Part shown: positions 41,973 through 51,808 of the stretch, in pieces
Position numbering within the stretch: the stretch's first letter is position 1
How the letters are laid out: every line of letters begins with the position of its first letter
Source of the DNA: Peribacillus saganii
GTDB lineage: Bacteria; Bacillota; Bacilli; Bacillales; DSM-1321
DNA: 64,000 nucleotides
Direction: 5' to 3'
Assembly (NCBI RefSeq): GCF_003429095.1
Contig: NZ_QVTE01000045.1
Location: 1 to 64,000, forward strand
The notes under the pieces: model-generated
Told to the model about the DNA's origin: nothing
The model's input: the letters and a program-made list of their open reading frames with translations, nothing else
Databases searched by the model: none
Position numbers and translations under genes: made by a program

Positions 41973-42683
41973 ATGGAAAAGAAAATCCTTGTTGTTGATG
42001 ATGAAAAACCGATTGCAGATATATTACAATTTAATTTAAAAAAAGAAGGCTTTGATGTGTATTGTGCCTATGATGGCAATGAGGCGGTTAAAATGGTAGA
42101 TGAGGTTCAGCCTGATTTAATCCTGCTTGATATCATGCTGCCGATGCGCGATGGTATGGAAGTATGCCGGGAAGTCCGGAAGAAATATGAAATTCCAATT
42201 ATCATGCTAACGGCAAAGGATTCAGAAATCGATAAGGTGCTGGGTCTTGAGCTGGGAGCGGATGATTATGTAACAAAGCCGTTCAGTACCAGGGAATTGA
42301 TCGCCCGGGTTAAGTCGAATTTACGCCGCCAGCAGGCAATTGCAAGTCAGACTGTTGATGAAGATGAATCGAAAGAAATTGAAATCGGGTCTCTGGTCAT
42401 CCATCCGGATGCTTATGTAGTATCAAAGCGCGGTGTAACAATTGAATTAACTCACCGGGAATTTGAACTGCTTCATTACTTAGCTAAGCATATTGGACAA
42501 GTAATGACCAGGGAACATTTATTGCAAACTGTCTGGGGATATGATTATTTTGGAGATGTCCGAACCGTTGACGTTACGGTTAGACGGCTTCGTGAAAAAA
42601 TAGAAGACAATCCTAGTCATCCTGGCTGGATTGTAACAAGAAGAGGGGTAGGTTATTACCTTCGCAACCCTGAACAGGAGTAA
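41973..42683 (+). CDS. walR: Essential response regulator WalR (YycF)
   Basis: WalR is the essential OmpR-family regulator of cell-wall hydrolase genes in low-GC Gram-positive bacteria. The 236-residue protein has the receiver domain with acidic DDE at residues 9-11, phospho-acceptor D53 in LLLDIMLP and conserved K102 in VTKPFST. The C-terminal winged helix carries [13 protein letters not shown] and [21 protein letters not shown] precedes the ATG. It is followed by walK after five bases. Confidence 0.98.
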   Translation: MEKKILVVDDEKPIADILQFNLKKEGFDVYCAYDGNEAVKMVDEVQPDLILLDIMLPMRDGMEVCREVRKKYEIPIIMLTAKDSEIDKVLGLELGADDYVTKPFSTRELIARVKSNLRRQQAIASQTVDEDESKEIEIGSLVIHPDAYVVSKRGVTIELTHREFELLHYLAKHIGQVMTREHLLQTVWGYDYFGDVRTVDVTVRRLREKIEDNPSHPGWIVTRRGVGYYLRNPEQE

Positions 42684-42688
42684 GATGC

Positions 42689-44512
42689 ATGAAAAAAGTA
42701 AGCTTTTTTCGTTCCATTCATTTAAAATTTGTCCTGATTTATGTTTTGCTGATACTAGTGGCCATGCAGATTATCGGTGTGTATTTTGTTCAGCAGCTAG
42801 AAGAACGCCTGCTTGAAAATTTCCGAAATTCTATAAAAGGGCAAATTAACTTGATTGTTTACAGCCTGGAAGAGGAAATGTCCAAGTCCAGGGATGTAGA
42901 GGGTGCGCCTACTGTTGAAGAGGATATTAAGCCTATTTTGTCGGATTTTTATGCTCCGGATGTTTCGGAAATCCGAGTCATTGATTCCACTAGCCGGATC
43001 ATCGGCACATCGAACTCAGACCAGGGAATTGTCGGAAAGAGAACAACTGAAATTCTAATTAAACGGACGCTTGTCGTCGGTGAAGAAGATAGCCGGATGC
43101 TGGTGGATCCGCATAATGGCCGACGAATCTGGGTGCTTTCCACACCTATCGTTTCAAAAGGCGATGTAATCGGTGCTGTCTATATGATCGCTGAAATCGA
43201 AAACGTTTTTAAGGAAATGCGGGAGATCAATGGTATTTTCGCTACAGGAACGGGGATAGCCATGAGCATTACCGCTGTGCTAGGTATATTGCTTGCCCAG
43301 ACGATTACAAGGCCTATGTCCGATATGAGGAAGCAAGCCCTGGCAATGTCCAAGGGGAATTTTTCGAGAAAAGTTAAGGTTTATGGAAATGATGAGATTG
43401 GTCAGCTTGCCGTAACGTTTAATAATTTAACCAGGAAGCTCCAGGAAGCCCACGCCACTACTGAAGGTGAACGGAGAAAGCTATCTTCCGTATTGAGCTA
43501 CATGACGGATGGAGTAATTGCCACAGACCGGAGGGGACGCGTAATCCTTATAAATGAACCGGCTGCAAAATTACTGGATGTTTCACGTGAAACGGTTCTT
43601 AGTCAGCCAATCGTTTCCGTACTTGAACTGGATAATGACTATACTTTTGATGATTTACTTCAGCAGCAGGAATCACTGATTCTGGACTATAGTTCAGAAA
43701 AAGGGCCTTATATTTTGCGGGCGAATTTTTCGGTAATCCAGAAGGAAACTGGATTTGTAAACGGCTTGATTACCGTTCTGCATGATATTACCGAGCAGGA
43801 AAAGATCGACGAGGAGCGGCGGGAGTTTGTTGCGAACGTTTCCCATGAGCTTAGGACTCCGCTTACAACTATGCGAAGTTATCTTGAAGCGCTTGCCGAT
43901 GGAGCCTGGAAAGATGAAAGCTTGGCTCCAAATTTCCTGAACGTTACTCAGAATGAAACAGAGCGGATGATCCGCCTTGTCAATGATTTGCTGCGACTTT
44001 CAAAGCTCGATAGCAAGGATTACCGATTAAGTAAGAATTGGATTAATTTAACCGAGTTTTTCAATCATATTATTGATCGATTTGAAATGACAAAGGCAGA
44101 GCACATCACGTTTGACCGTAATATTCCTAAGAGCCCCATTTATGTTGATATTGATGAAGATAAGATTACCCAAGTACTCTACAATATTATTTCTAATGCG
44201 ATAAAATATTCTCCTGAAGGCGGACAAATAGCGTTCCGTGTTAAGGAAAATAATGAAATTGTTGAAATAAGCATTAGCGACCAAGGAGTAGGAATTCCAA
44301 AAAACAACCTGGATAAAATTTTTGAGCGTTTCTATCGCGTTGATAAGGCAAGGTCTAGGAATTTGGGCGGAACAGGCTTGGGTTTGGCAATTGCCAAGGA
44401 AATGGTGGAGGCCCATAACGGGAAAATTTGGGCTGAAAGTGAAGAAGGAAAGGGAACAACCATTTTTTTTACACTGCCATCGGAACAAGAACAAGAGGAT
44501 GATTGGTCATGA
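42689..44512 (+). CDS. walK: Sensor histidine kinase WalK (YycG)
   Basis: WalK is the membrane sensor kinase paired with WalR. The 607-residue protein has two membrane segments (about 10-30 and 183-203) flanking an extracellular PAS-like domain. A HAMP domain, a cytoplasmic PAS domain, the HisKA motif VANVSHELRTPLTTM and the HATPase_c motifs (NIISNAIKYSPEGG, GGTGLGLAIAKEMV) follow. A parS-like site lies within the coding region. Its stop overlaps the walH start. Confidence 0.98.
   Translation: MKKVSFFRSIHLKFVLIYVLLILVAMQIIGVYFVQQLEERLLENFRNSIKGQINLIVYSLEEEMSKSRDVEGAPTVEEDIKPILSDFYAPDVSEIRVIDSTSRIIGTSNSDQGIVGKRTTEILIKRTLVVGEEDSRMLVDPHNGRRIWVLSTPIVSKGDVIGAVYMIAEIENVFKEMREINGIFATGTGIAMSITAVLGILLAQTITRPMSDMRKQALAMSKGNFSRKVKVYGNDEIGQLAVTFNNLTRKLQEAHATTEGERRKLSSVLSYMTDGVIATDRRGRVILINEPAAKLLDVSRETVLSQPIVSVLELDNDYTFDDLLQQQESLILDYSSEKGPYILRANFSVIQKETGFVNGLITVLHDITEQEKIDEERREFVANVSHELRTPLTTMRSYLEALADGAWKDESLAPNFLNVTQNETERMIRLVNDLLRLSKLDSKDYRLSKNWINLTEFFNHIIDRFEMTKAEHITFDRNIPKSPIYVDIDEDKITQVLYNIISNAIKYSPEGGQIAFRVKENNEIVEISISDQGVGIPKNNLDKIFERFYRVDKARSRNLGGTGLGLAIAKEMVEAHNGKIWAESEEGKGTTIFFTLPSEQEQEDDWS
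43579..43594. promoter_or_regulatory. parS site within walK
   Basis: TGTTTCACGTGAAACG matches the parS consensus TGTTNCACGTGAAACA at 15 of 16 bases, with an intact CACGTG core. It encodes part of the PAS domain. B. subtilis also has a parS among the origin-proximal genes of this region. Confidence 0.8.
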
Positions 44513-45840
44513 GAATTGAAGGGGTAAAAAATATAATTCTGACCGTCTTAGTCGCAACAAGTATCCTGTTAACCTGGAATATCTGGACCTACCAGCCTGA
44601 TTTAAAACAAGCTGAACAGAATGAATATATTCAAGAAATAAATATTAGAGCCAAACAGGATATAAAAAATATTATTCAGCCTTCTCAAATCCTTTATCAT
44701 AAAGAAATGAAGCACTTTGTGTCGCTGGATGATAAAGAAATCAATCGTGTCATGGATGGGCTGTTTAAGTGGAAGCTTGTTGATTTCCAGGACATCTCCC
44801 ATAAAATTGATCATAAAAACTTTACTGCTTTTGTCCATAAGAACGGAAATGCAGAAATAAAATTTCCTGACCCAGTGCCATTGCGGCTTTATAAAAATTT
44901 GCTGGACCTGGAGGAAAAAGAAGTACCTAATGGCAATTTTGACCGAATTGTTTTTAATGCGGCAAATATTAAGGGCGAACAGTCCAGTCTTTATTTTATT
45001 TCTTATCATTCCCGGAGGATCTATGAAAGTAAGGTGAATTCATCAAACCTTTCAAACTTCCAAAAGTATTTTTTTAATAATGCCAAGCGGTTTCCAGAAT
45101 ACGAAGGATATGAAATAACTCCGCTCAGGACAGTTTTTCTCCCGAAGGAAAATGCAAATCTGAGTACTTATCAATACATTCCTGAAATGCTTGACACAAA
45201 TAAGTTTAAAGATGCTCTGTTTAGTGATCCTAGCCGGGTAAAAAGAGAAGTTGTTTCGCGTGGACAGCAGTTTACTGACGGTTCAAGCTTAATGAATGTG
45301 TATGATGAATATGTAATGATTGATTATGTCAATCTGGAAAGAAGGAATCCTGTCTCGATAAATTCAGATGAATTGCTTCAGCGCAGCATCAATTTTATTA
45401 ATGACCATGCAGGCTGGGATGACAATTTTAAATTTGCGGGATTAAGTGAAGCAGAGCAAAGGGTTAGCTACCGGTTATTTATGCAGGGTTATCCTGTTTT
45501 TAACGAAATGGGCATGGCTGAAATTGTCCAGGTATGGGGCAGTAATCGGATTTATCGGTATACAAGGCCATTTTTCTCCATAGATAGCCCGCTGCCATCC
45601 GGTACATCTGAAGTAACAGACCTGCCGTCTGCAAAAATCGCAATCAGAAAATTAGATGAAATGAATTTGGAAATGGATGCCTTTGAGGATATTACAATCG
45701 GCTATAAGCTTTCAAGAGACTCAAGGGAATCGAGACTTATACTGCTTGAGCCAGCCTGGTACTACCGCTATGGCGGTAACTGGGGGCCGATACCTTTTAA
45801 TTCACCCTCCGGGAAAAAACGGTTGGGAGGGCAAGAGTAA
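44509..45840 (+). CDS. walH: WalK regulator WalH (YycH)
   Basis: WalH is a membrane-anchored extracellular protein that with WalI modulates WalK. The 443-residue protein has one N-terminal membrane segment (about residues 6-24), followed by a large extracytoplasmic part with the YycH pattern (QYIPEMLDTNKFKDALF, FLPKENANLSTY). I chose the ATG that overlaps the walK stop (ATGA); a TTG two codons upstream is also possible. It abuts walI directly. Confidence 0.94.
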   Translation: MRIEGVKNIILTVLVATSILLTWNIWTYQPDLKQAEQNEYIQEINIRAKQDIKNIIQPSQILYHKEMKHFVSLDDKEINRVMDGLFKWKLVDFQDISHKIDHKNFTAFVHKNGNAEIKFPDPVPLRLYKNLLDLEEKEVPNGNFDRIVFNAANIKGEQSSLYFISYHSRRIYESKVNSSNLSNFQKYFFNNAKRFPEYEGYEITPLRTVFLPKENANLSTYQYIPEMLDTNKFKDALFSDPSRVKREVVSRGQQFTDGSSLMNVYDEYVMIDYVNLERRNPVSINSDELLQRSINFINDHAGWDDNFKFAGLSEAEQRVSYRLFMQGYPVFNEMGMAEIVQVWGSNRIYRYTRPFFSIDSPLPSGTSEVTDLPSAKIAIRKLDEMNLEMDAFEDITIGYKLSRDSRESRLILLEPAWYYRYGGNWGPIPFNSPSGKKRLGGQE

Positions 45841-46629
45841 ATGGAATGGAGTAAAACTAAATCAATCTTTATAATTGTATTTCTTGTCCTTAATATTTTT
45901 CTATTGTTTCAGTACATGGAAAAAAGAAACTCCAATAAATACGAATATATTCCTGAAACATCTCTTGAAGAAGACCTCACGGAAAATGACATTACTTATG
46001 GAAAGCTGCCTGACAATGTAAAAGAGGAAAAGTATGTAACAGCAAAAAGTAAAACCTTTACAAAAGATGATGTGCAAAAATTAAAGGGTCAGGGAGCAGC
46101 CATTACGGGAGAGACTTTATTAGTTTCAATCCTGGAAAAACCTTTTAAAATTGATGAGGACTTTAAAAGTGAACAGCTCGATAAATACATTAAGGATACG
46201 GTTTTATTTGGTGAAGATTATCGGTTCTGGGCATTCGATGAGGAACAAAACACAATTATTTATTATCAAGAGTATCAAAAGAAAATGTTTTATAACAACG
46301 CCAACGCGGAGCTAAGGCTCCATGTAAATTCAAACAGGGAAATAGAGTCATATGAACAGACCTATCTTGAGAATATAGAAACCTTTAATGATCCAGTGGA
46401 AATCCTTCCACCCCTTCAGGCCATTGAAATATTGTTTACAAATGATGATTTAAAAGCAAAAAGCGATATCACCAAGGTAGAGCTTGGTTATTACACATAT
46501 GTCCAAACAGCCTCACATGTTCTCGCACCTACATGGCGCATTGTGGTGGATAATAAAAAAAATCTGTTTGTTAATGCCTTTGAAGGCCAAATCATTGAAA
46601 TGAGTCCGGAAGAAAAAAAATTGGAGTGA
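45841..46629 (+). CDS. walI: WalK regulator WalI (YycI)
   Basis: WalI is a 262-residue bitopic protein with one N-terminal membrane helix ([19 protein letters not shown]) and an extracellular domain rich in Lys, Glu and Asp, ending in [10 protein letters not shown]. With WalH it forms a complex with WalK at the membrane. The ATG immediately follows the walH stop codon. Length and order match the wal operon. Confidence 0.93.
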   Translation: MEWSKTKSIFIIVFLVLNIFLLFQYMEKRNSNKYEYIPETSLEEDLTENDITYGKLPDNVKEEKYVTAKSKTFTKDDVQKLKGQGAAITGETLLVSILEKPFKIDEDFKSEQLDKYIKDTVLFGEDYRFWAFDEEQNTIIYYQEYQKKMFYNNANAELRLHVNSNREIESYEQTYLENIETFNDPVEILPPLQAIEILFTNDDLKAKSDITKVELGYYTYVQTASHVLAPTWRIVVDNKKNLFVNAFEGQIIEMSPEEKKLE

Positions 46630-46634
46630 TAAAC

Positions 46635-47423
46635 ATGCATTTTAGTGTTCTCGCTAGCGGGAGTACGGGAAATGCCTTTTATGTTGAAACGGAAGACCAG
46701 GCAATTCTAATTGATGCTGGTCTAAGCGGAAAGCAAATGGAAGCCTTATTCAAAGGCATCAACCGTGATATTTCCAAGCTATCAGGCATCCTTGTCACAC
46801 ATGAACACAGCGACCATATTAAAGGATTGGGCGTTCTTGCACGAAAATATAAACTGCCTATTTACGCGAATGAAAAAACATGGAAAGCAATGGAGCATCT
46901 TATTGGCGAGGTGCCTCTAGAGCAGAAGTTCGTGTTTGGCATGGAAACGGTCCAATCTTTTGGCAATTTGGATATAGAATCTTTTGGAGTATCCCACGAT
47001 GCTGCAGAACCGATGTTTTATGTGTTCCACCATAATGGTAAAAAACTTGTCCAGATCACGGATACAGGCTATGTCAGCGATCGGATGAAAGCCATCATTA
47101 AGAACGCGGATGCCTATATTTTTGAGAGTAACCATGATGTTTCCATGCTAAGAATGGGTCGCTATCCATGGAATGTGAAGCGTCGCATCCTCAGTGATGT
47201 GGGACATGTTTCCAATGAAGATGCGGCGATCGCCATGAGTGAAGTGGCAGGCGATAACACGAAACGGATTTATCTTGCTCATTTAAGCGCCGACAATAAC
47301 ATGAAGGATCTTGCCAAAATGTCTGTTACCCAAACGCTGCAGACGAAAGGTATTATCGTGGGAGAGCAATTCTCCCTGTATGATACGGATCCAAAAACAC
47401 CAACCCAGCTGGTTTCAATTTAA
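46635..47423 (+). CDS. walJ: Metallo-beta-lactamase fold hydrolase WalJ (YycJ)
   Basis: This 262-residue protein has the metal-binding motif THEHSDH at about residues 56-62 and further ligands at [25 protein letters not shown] and LAHLSADN. It starts [15 protein letters not shown]. WalJ is thought to act on nucleic acids and has been linked to coordination of division with replication. I chose the ATG at 46635, with GGAGTG upstream; a GTG nine bases earlier overlaps the walI stop. Confidence 0.95.
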   Translation: MHFSVLASGSTGNAFYVETEDQAILIDAGLSGKQMEALFKGINRDISKLSGILVTHEHSDHIKGLGVLARKYKLPIYANEKTWKAMEHLIGEVPLEQKFVFGMETVQSFGNLDIESFGVSHDAAEPMFYVFHHNGKKLVQITDTGYVSDRMKAIIKNADAYIFESNHDVSMLRMGRYPWNVKRRILSDVGHVSNEDAAIAMSEVAGDNTKRIYLAHLSADNNMKDLAKMSVTQTLQTKGIIVGEQFSLYDTDPKTPTQLVSI

Positions 47424-47431
47424 AAATGAAC

Positions 47432-47468
47432 GGGAATGAAGTCATAGAGACTCTCATTCCTTTTTTTT
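47432..47468 (+). terminator. Terminator after walJ
   Basis: GGAATGA pairs with TCATTCC, extended by AGTC and GACT inside, and is followed by eight T residues. Confidence 0.85.
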
Positions 47469-47674
47469 ATGCAATCCTTTATGGACAATTTTAAAAACCC
47501 TCATTTACTGGCTAATACAGCTATAAAATGGTTATCCTGATAGGATAAAATACCTTCCAGGCATGCCAATTTTGAGTACATATTTTTCGAAATTTGGAAA
47601 GTCCTGAGTATAATTAGAGTAGAGAACAAACAATAATTTGTGCAATTATTTTAGAGAGAGAGGATTGAATAGGC

Positions 47675-48874
47675 TTGGGCTATTACGATCAGGATTATCC
47701 TTCACAAAACAGGCGTCAAAAAGGAAATAGAGGCGGATATTTTCTTGCAGCTCTCACAGGAGTTATTATTGGAGCATTACTTGTAATGGTTGCCTTCCCA
47801 AGGTTGGGCTTTGGGAATAATGGCTTAAAAGGCGGTGTTACGGAAGAGCAGAATGAAGGAAATACAGAACGTGTTCAACAGAATGTAGAGCTGGATGTGA
47901 CAAGTGCTGTAACTGAGGCCGCGGACAAAGCCGGTGATGCGGTTGTAGGCATAACGAATATCCAGCAGGGAAACTTCTGGCAGCAGGGTGGAGAAGCAGG
48001 AACTGGTTCAGGTGTATTATATGAAAAGGTAAATGGAAAAGCTTATATTGCAACAAATCACCACGTCGTTGAAGGAGCCAATGAGCTGGAGGTTACGCTG
48101 CCTGATGGCAAAAAACTTCCTGCGACTTTAAAAGGCAGTGATGTTTGGACAGATCTGGCTGTAATTGAAGTGGATGCTAAAGAAATCGGTACTGTTGCCG
48201 AATTCGGAAAATCAGCAGCATTAAAGCCAGGTGAGCCCGTGATTGCTATTGGTAATCCACTGGGACTTCAATTTTCTGGTTCCGTTACTCAGGGAATTAT
48301 CTCTGGGGTGGAGAGGACAATTGAAATTGATATTGATCAGGATGGCATAGTGGACTGGAACGCAGAGGTTATTCAAACAGATGCCGCCATCAATCCAGGA
48401 AACAGCGGTGGTGCTCTAGTAAACCTTAGAGGTCAAGTAATCGGTATCAATTCAATGAAAATTGCACAGAGTGCGGTTGAGGGAATTGGGCTGTCCATTC
48501 CGATTGACACAGCCATTCCGATAATAGAAGATTTGGAAAAGTACGGGGAAGTAAAACGACCATATATGGGAGTGGAACTTGCAGGTGTAGAAGAAATCTC
48601 GCAATACCATCAGAGGAATACCCTTAAACTTCCAGCAAAAATTACTTCAGGAGTAGCCATCACATCAGTTAGACCAAATTCCCCAGCGGCTAGAGCTGGA
48701 TTAAAGGAATTTGATGTTATAGTTGAAATGGATGGCGAGGAAATAACAGATATCGTAGGATTGCGAAGGCATTTATATAACAGGAAGGATATCGGCGATG
48801 AGCTGAAGATTAAATATTATCGAGGCGGTAAGGTCGATGAGGTTACAATGACATTGACCGGGGAAACCTTCTAA
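47675..48874 (+). CDS. htrC: HtrA-type serine protease HtrC (YyxA)
   Basis: This is a 399-residue membrane-anchored Do/HtrA protease that degrades misfolded exported proteins. It has an N-terminal membrane segment (GGYFLAALTGVIIGALLVMV, about residues 20-39), then the trypsin-like domain with catalytic His in TNHHVVEGAN, Asp in TDLAVIEV and Ser in NPGNSGGALV. One PDZ domain follows (GVAITSVRPNSPAARAGL). The start is TTG. The gene follows the wal operon, as yyxA does in B. subtilis, but has its own promoter region and terminator. Confidence 0.94.
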   Translation: MGYYDQDYPSQNRRQKGNRGGYFLAALTGVIIGALLVMVAFPRLGFGNNGLKGGVTEEQNEGNTERVQQNVELDVTSAVTEAADKAGDAVVGITNIQQGNFWQQGGEAGTGSGVLYEKVNGKAYIATNHHVVEGANELEVTLPDGKKLPATLKGSDVWTDLAVIEVDAKEIGTVAEFGKSAALKPGEPVIAIGNPLGLQFSGSVTQGIISGVERTIEIDIDQDGIVDWNAEVIQTDAAINPGNSGGALVNLRGQVIGINSMKIAQSAVEGIGLSIPIDTAIPIIEDLEKYGEVKRPYMGVELAGVEEISQYHQRNTLKLPAKITSGVAITSVRPNSPAARAGLKEFDVIVEMDGEEITDIVGLRRHLYNRKDIGDELKIKYYRGGKVDEVTMTLTGETF

Positions 48875-48883
48875 GTAAATTTG

Positions 48884-48932
48884 AAAACAGCAGGAACGTG
48901 ATGAAGATATCACTTTCCTGCTGTTTTATTTT
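48884..48932 (+). terminator. Terminator after htrC
   Basis: AAAACAGCAGGAA pairs with TTCCTGCTGTTTT, with inner GTGAT/ATCAC pairing, followed by ATTTTTG. Confidence 0.88.
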
Positions 48933-48984
48933 TGCAGAAAGGGTAAAATGTAAAATGGCCGAATATAAGACCAGCATGCGTTTC

Positions 48985-49300
48985 TTTTCTTGTGGATAAG
49001 AGTAAAAAAACCTAAAAATACAGAAACTGTGGATAAGATGAAGTTATGGAAGAAAACGTTGTATTTTGTCGAAAGTAAGGAGGAATAGAGAAATGATTTA
49101 CTGCTGCAAGGAACATGTCGAATTAGCCTTGGATGTAGTCGTGGACGAGCATGAGATGGCTCCGGTTTTGACAGAAATACCAGAGGAAAAACAGTTATCA
49201 ACACCCTGTGAATATTGTCGAAACACGGCGATATATATGGTAGGGAACTAATATTCGCATACTATATGTGGATAGAAAATGTGGATATGTGGATAAGTGT
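48985..49300. other. DnaA-box cluster around the CxxH/CxxC gene
   Basis: Perfect DnaA boxes TGTGGATAA lie at 48991-48999, 49028-49036 and 49289-49297. Near matches TGTGGATAG and TGTGGATAT lie at about 49266 and 49280. All five share one orientation within about 310 bases, more than 37 kb from oriC. They may titrate DnaA or regulate the neighbouring genes. Confidence 0.65.
49093..49251 (+). CDS. CxxH/CxxC protein
   Basis: This 52-residue protein starts MIYCCKEHVELALDVVVDEH and ends with CEYCRNTAIYMVGN. The CKEH and CEYC pairs make a likely zinc site. Proteins of this type (CxxH/CxxC family) are conserved next to rlmH in Bacillales, with unknown function. I chose the ATG at 49093 because AAGGAGGAATAG lies before it; the frame continues nine codons upstream. 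Confidence 0.88.
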   Translation: MIYCCKEHVELALDVVVDEHEMAPVLTEIPEEKQLSTPCEYCRNTAIYMVGN

Positions 49301-49345
49301 TGTTGATAACTTGTTTGTAAATTGTTTGTAAAGTGAGGATAAGTT

Positions 49346-49825
49346 GTGAATATCACAATTGTAACGGTTGGCAAGCTTAAAGAAAAATATCTGAAACAAG
49401 GAATAGATGAGTACCTAAAACGTCTTTCAGGTTATGCTAGAGTGGAAATCATTGAAGTAGCCGATGAAAAAGCACCTGACACTTTAGGTGAAGTAGAAAT
49501 GCTCCAGATTAAAGATAAAGAAGGAGAGCGGATCCTAAGCAAAATAAGCCCCGATGCGCATGTTATCGCATTAGCGATAGAAGGCAAGCTAAAAACTTCA
49601 GAGGAACTTGCCGAAGGATTAGATCGCCTTGCAACTTATGGAAAAAGCAAAGTGGCCTTTGTAATTGGGGGATCACTGGGATTGAGCAAGGAAGTCATGA
49701 TACGGGCGAACGAGACATTGTCCTTTTCAAAAATGACTTTTCCACACCAGTTGATGAGGCTAATTTTGGTTGAGCAAGTGTATCGGGCGTTTAGGATCAA
49801 TAGGGGAGAACCGTATCATAAGTAA
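49346..49825 (+). CDS. rlmH: 23S rRNA pseudouridine-1915 N3-methyltransferase RlmH
   Basis: RlmH (OrfX in staphylococci) methylates pseudouridine 1915 in helix 69 of 23S rRNA. The 159-residue SPOUT protein has [17 protein letters not shown], the cofactor-binding [27 protein letters not shown], and the C-terminal [14 protein letters not shown]. The GTG start has GAGGATAAG upstream. The last 18 bases are the attachment-site-like sequence repeated downstream, so integration would preserve the C-terminus. This is the same gene end used by SCC elements. Confidence 0.97.
   Translation: MNITIVTVGKLKEKYLKQGIDEYLKRLSGYARVEIIEVADEKAPDTLGEVEMLQIKDKEGERILSKISPDAHVIALAIEGKLKTSEELAEGLDRLATYGKSKVAFVIGGSLGLSKEVMIRANETLSFSKMTFPHQLMRLILVEQVYRAFRINRGEPYHK
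49808..49825 (+). repeat. att-like site 1 (end of rlmH)
   Basis: GAACCGTATCATAAGTAA encodes EPYHK-stop. It is identical to site 4 at 57041-57058 and is followed by ATGCGATTTTTCGATG, which also recurs after site 3. Confidence 0.8.
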
Positions 49826-49850
49826 ATGCGATTTTTCGATGAAATAATGA

Positions 49851-49884
49851 AGCACCAGTCCTGTTTAGGCTTGGTGCTACTTTT
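49851..49884 (+). terminator. Terminator after rlmH
   Basis: AGCACCA pairs with TGGTGCT and is followed by ACTTTTG. The same hairpin is duplicated after site 3 (55952-55985). Confidence 0.7.
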
Positions 49885-49946
49885 GATTAAGGTTTCTTTG
49901 CGGTATTGCGTAACATCTATCTGTCATAAGACATTCCCTGGCTTTT

Positions 49947-50084
49947 GAATCTGAATTTATCCCGGAATCAGTTTCAGTTGCTGTACCTCGTGTTGCCTTA
50001 GCTGGTGATTTCCAATTTGAGTTTGTATTTCGTTATGATTATGTTCGTCTGCATGAGGCAATTGAACCAGGTGAGCGTCATTGA
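49947..50084 (+). pseudogene. Unidentified coding relic between att sites 1 and 2
   Basis: A 45-codon open stretch with protein-like composition reads ESEFIPESVSVAVPRVALAG and continues to RLHEAIEPGERH before a stop. There is no start codon or ribosome site at its front. I do not recognise the family. It is probably the 3' end of a gene otherwise lost. Confidence 0.35.
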
Positions 50085-50105
50085 TGACAGTAATGGGCCT
50101 CGTCT

Positions 50106-50168
50106 ATCTTCATGTTCCAGGAAGTGGCAGTGCCAGATATAATTACCCTTAAAGTCTTTCCAGTGCAT
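50106..50168 (-). pseudogene. Multicopper oxidase (CotA-like) C-terminal relic
   Basis: On the minus strand the bases translate as MHWKDFKGNYIWHCHFLEHE. The HCHxxxH core with a preceding YIW is the type 1/type 3 copper-ligand motif at the C-terminus of multicopper oxidases such as spore-coat laccase CotA. The downstream Met ligand and the rest of the gene are missing, so this is a fragment. Confidence 0.65.
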
Positions 50169-50261
50169 GATGACTGAAGTTACATAACCGACATCTGAAG
50201 TAGCTGAAATTTATAACGAAAAAGTAGGTATGATCAATACCTCATTTTAGGATATCACGGT

Positions 50262-50280
50262 GAATCCGTACAATAAATAG
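50262..50280 (+). repeat. att-like site 2 (diverged)
   Basis: GAATCCGTACAATAAATAG resembles the rlmH end with one inserted base and four changes, is preceded by CACGGT as at site 4, and is followed by ATGCATTTTTTTCAC, like the sequence after site 1. Confidence 0.55.
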
Positions 50281-50422
50281 ATGCATTTTTTTCACTATTT
50301 TTCTTAAATCAAAATAAGTACATAAAGTATTTTAGGTAATAGATTTAAGTTGAAATCCAATAAGGTGGGAGTACGTGACTTCCCACCTTCCATTCTTTTG
50401 TCTGCCAATACTCAAAGTAATT

Positions 50423-51808
50423 CTAATTTTTGTTAGATCGCAAACCTTGCGCAAAATTGGAAAAATGCGGATTATATAGTGAGCCTTTAATCAGTAAAAT
50501 GGTATTTTGATCCAGTAATTCTTCAAGCATTTCACGAACTCCTTCAAATGAGTCGTCATACATGTAAACCTTACCACCAAAATTTAATCTTATTGCCTCT
50601 TTTCCAATCTCTCGAGCTTTTTCGCCAATAGTTATTAAAACATCAAGTTTTGTTTCTATTATCAATTCAGCTACTTGGCGATGAACCTCATCAGCAAATT
50701 CTCCAAGGGCCATCATATCTCCAAGTAGGGCAACATTCTTTTTCCCTTTACCAATGGAATGAAGAACCTGAAGGGCTGAGTTTAACGAAGTAGGGTTTGT
50801 ATTCCAAGTATCGTCCAAAATTGTACAATCGTTCAGACCACTCATTAATTCCAAATGTCTTGTGAAATTCTTAAATGTGGACAACCGTTTGATGCTTGTC
50901 TCAACCCCTACTCCCAGTTCATAACAAGCACTAATCGCTCCCAGTGCATTATAGACTTGGTGATCCCCATAACCAGGGACAAATGCATGATACTGCCGGC
51001 CCTGGTGATTTAAAACAAAGGTCATTCCCATTTCTGCATAATGAATCTCAGTCGCCTGAAAAGGAGATGAGGAAGAGACACTATAGTAGACTACACGTCC
51101 TTTAAATTCATCTAATGCGATCTTTTTAATATTTTCATCATCACCATTTAGTATAAGTGTTCCATTTTTTCGCAGTCCTTTAACAAGTTCAGCTTTTGCC
51201 TGAATATATCCCTCGAGAGACCCACATGTATCAAGATGGTCAATGCCAATATTGGTGAAGACCCCTATAGTCGGTTCCAAGTATCTGCAATGGCGCGTAA
51301 GGTGGCCGGGGTGTGTTATGGCCGTTTCAAATACCGCAGCTTGTGTACTTTCATCAATGTTTTGAAGATATCCAAATGACCAGACAGGAAGATTCCAATT
51401 TCCATCGGTTGCTTGTACGATTCGATCAACCCTTAAAATATGTTTAATCATTTCTTTTATTGTAGTTTTCCCACATGTACCCGTAACAGCTATTACTGGA
51501 ATATCAAACAGACTGCGATAATATTGGACAAATTTCCAGTAGCTTTCCATAACATGGTTTACCTTAATAAATGTAATCCCCTCAATGGGTACTATTTGAT
51601 CAGCGGGCAAATCAGTAACGACAGCACAGGGCTGAAAATTCTTCAGATTATGCCAATTTATGTTTCTTTCTGAAAAAATAAGCGTATGGGACCACTTTAA
51701 CCTATGAAGTCCGTATAAGATAGCATGGCTAACCTGCCAATTAACTGGGCCTTCAATAAATTCCCCATGAACTATTTGATTGATCTCATTGATTGTGAGT
51801 GGTTTCAA
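50423..51808 (-). CDS. MurF-like Mur ligase family protein
   Basis: This 461-residue protein is a Mur-family ATP-dependent amide ligase. It has the P-loop VTGTCGKTT (about residues 108-116), the central MurF-like FTNIGIDHLDTCGS and KAELVKGL, and the C-terminal-domain motif LDDTWNTNPTSLNSAL, which in MurF reads DDSYNANP. The N-terminal domain is short and diverged, so the UDP-MurNAc-tripeptide specificity of true MurF is doubtful. The start is TTG after GGGGGATC. It is divergent from the amidoligase gene and shares a 198-base promoter region with it. I infer a substrate-specific ligase in the same pathway. Confidence 0.8.
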   Translation of the reverse strand: MKPLTINEINQIVHGEFIEGPVNWQVSHAILYGLHRLKWSHTLIFSERNINWHNLKNFQPCAVVTDLPADQIVPIEGITFIKVNHVMESYWKFVQYYRSLFDIPVIAVTGTCGKTTIKEMIKHILRVDRIVQATDGNWNLPVWSFGYLQNIDESTQAAVFETAITHPGHLTRHCRYLEPTIGVFTNIGIDHLDTCGSLEGYIQAKAELVKGLRKNGTLILNGDDENIKKIALDEFKGRVVYYSVSSSSPFQATEIHYAEMGMTFVLNHQGRQYHAFVPGYGDHQVYNALGAISACYELGVGVETSIKRLSTFKNFTRHLELMSGLNDCTILDDTWNTNPTSLNSALQVLHSIGKGKKNVALLGDMMALGEFADEVHRQVAELIIETKLDVLITIGEKAREIGKEAIRLNFGGKVYMYDDSFEGVREMLEELLDQNTILLIKGSLYNPHFSNFAQGLRSNKN

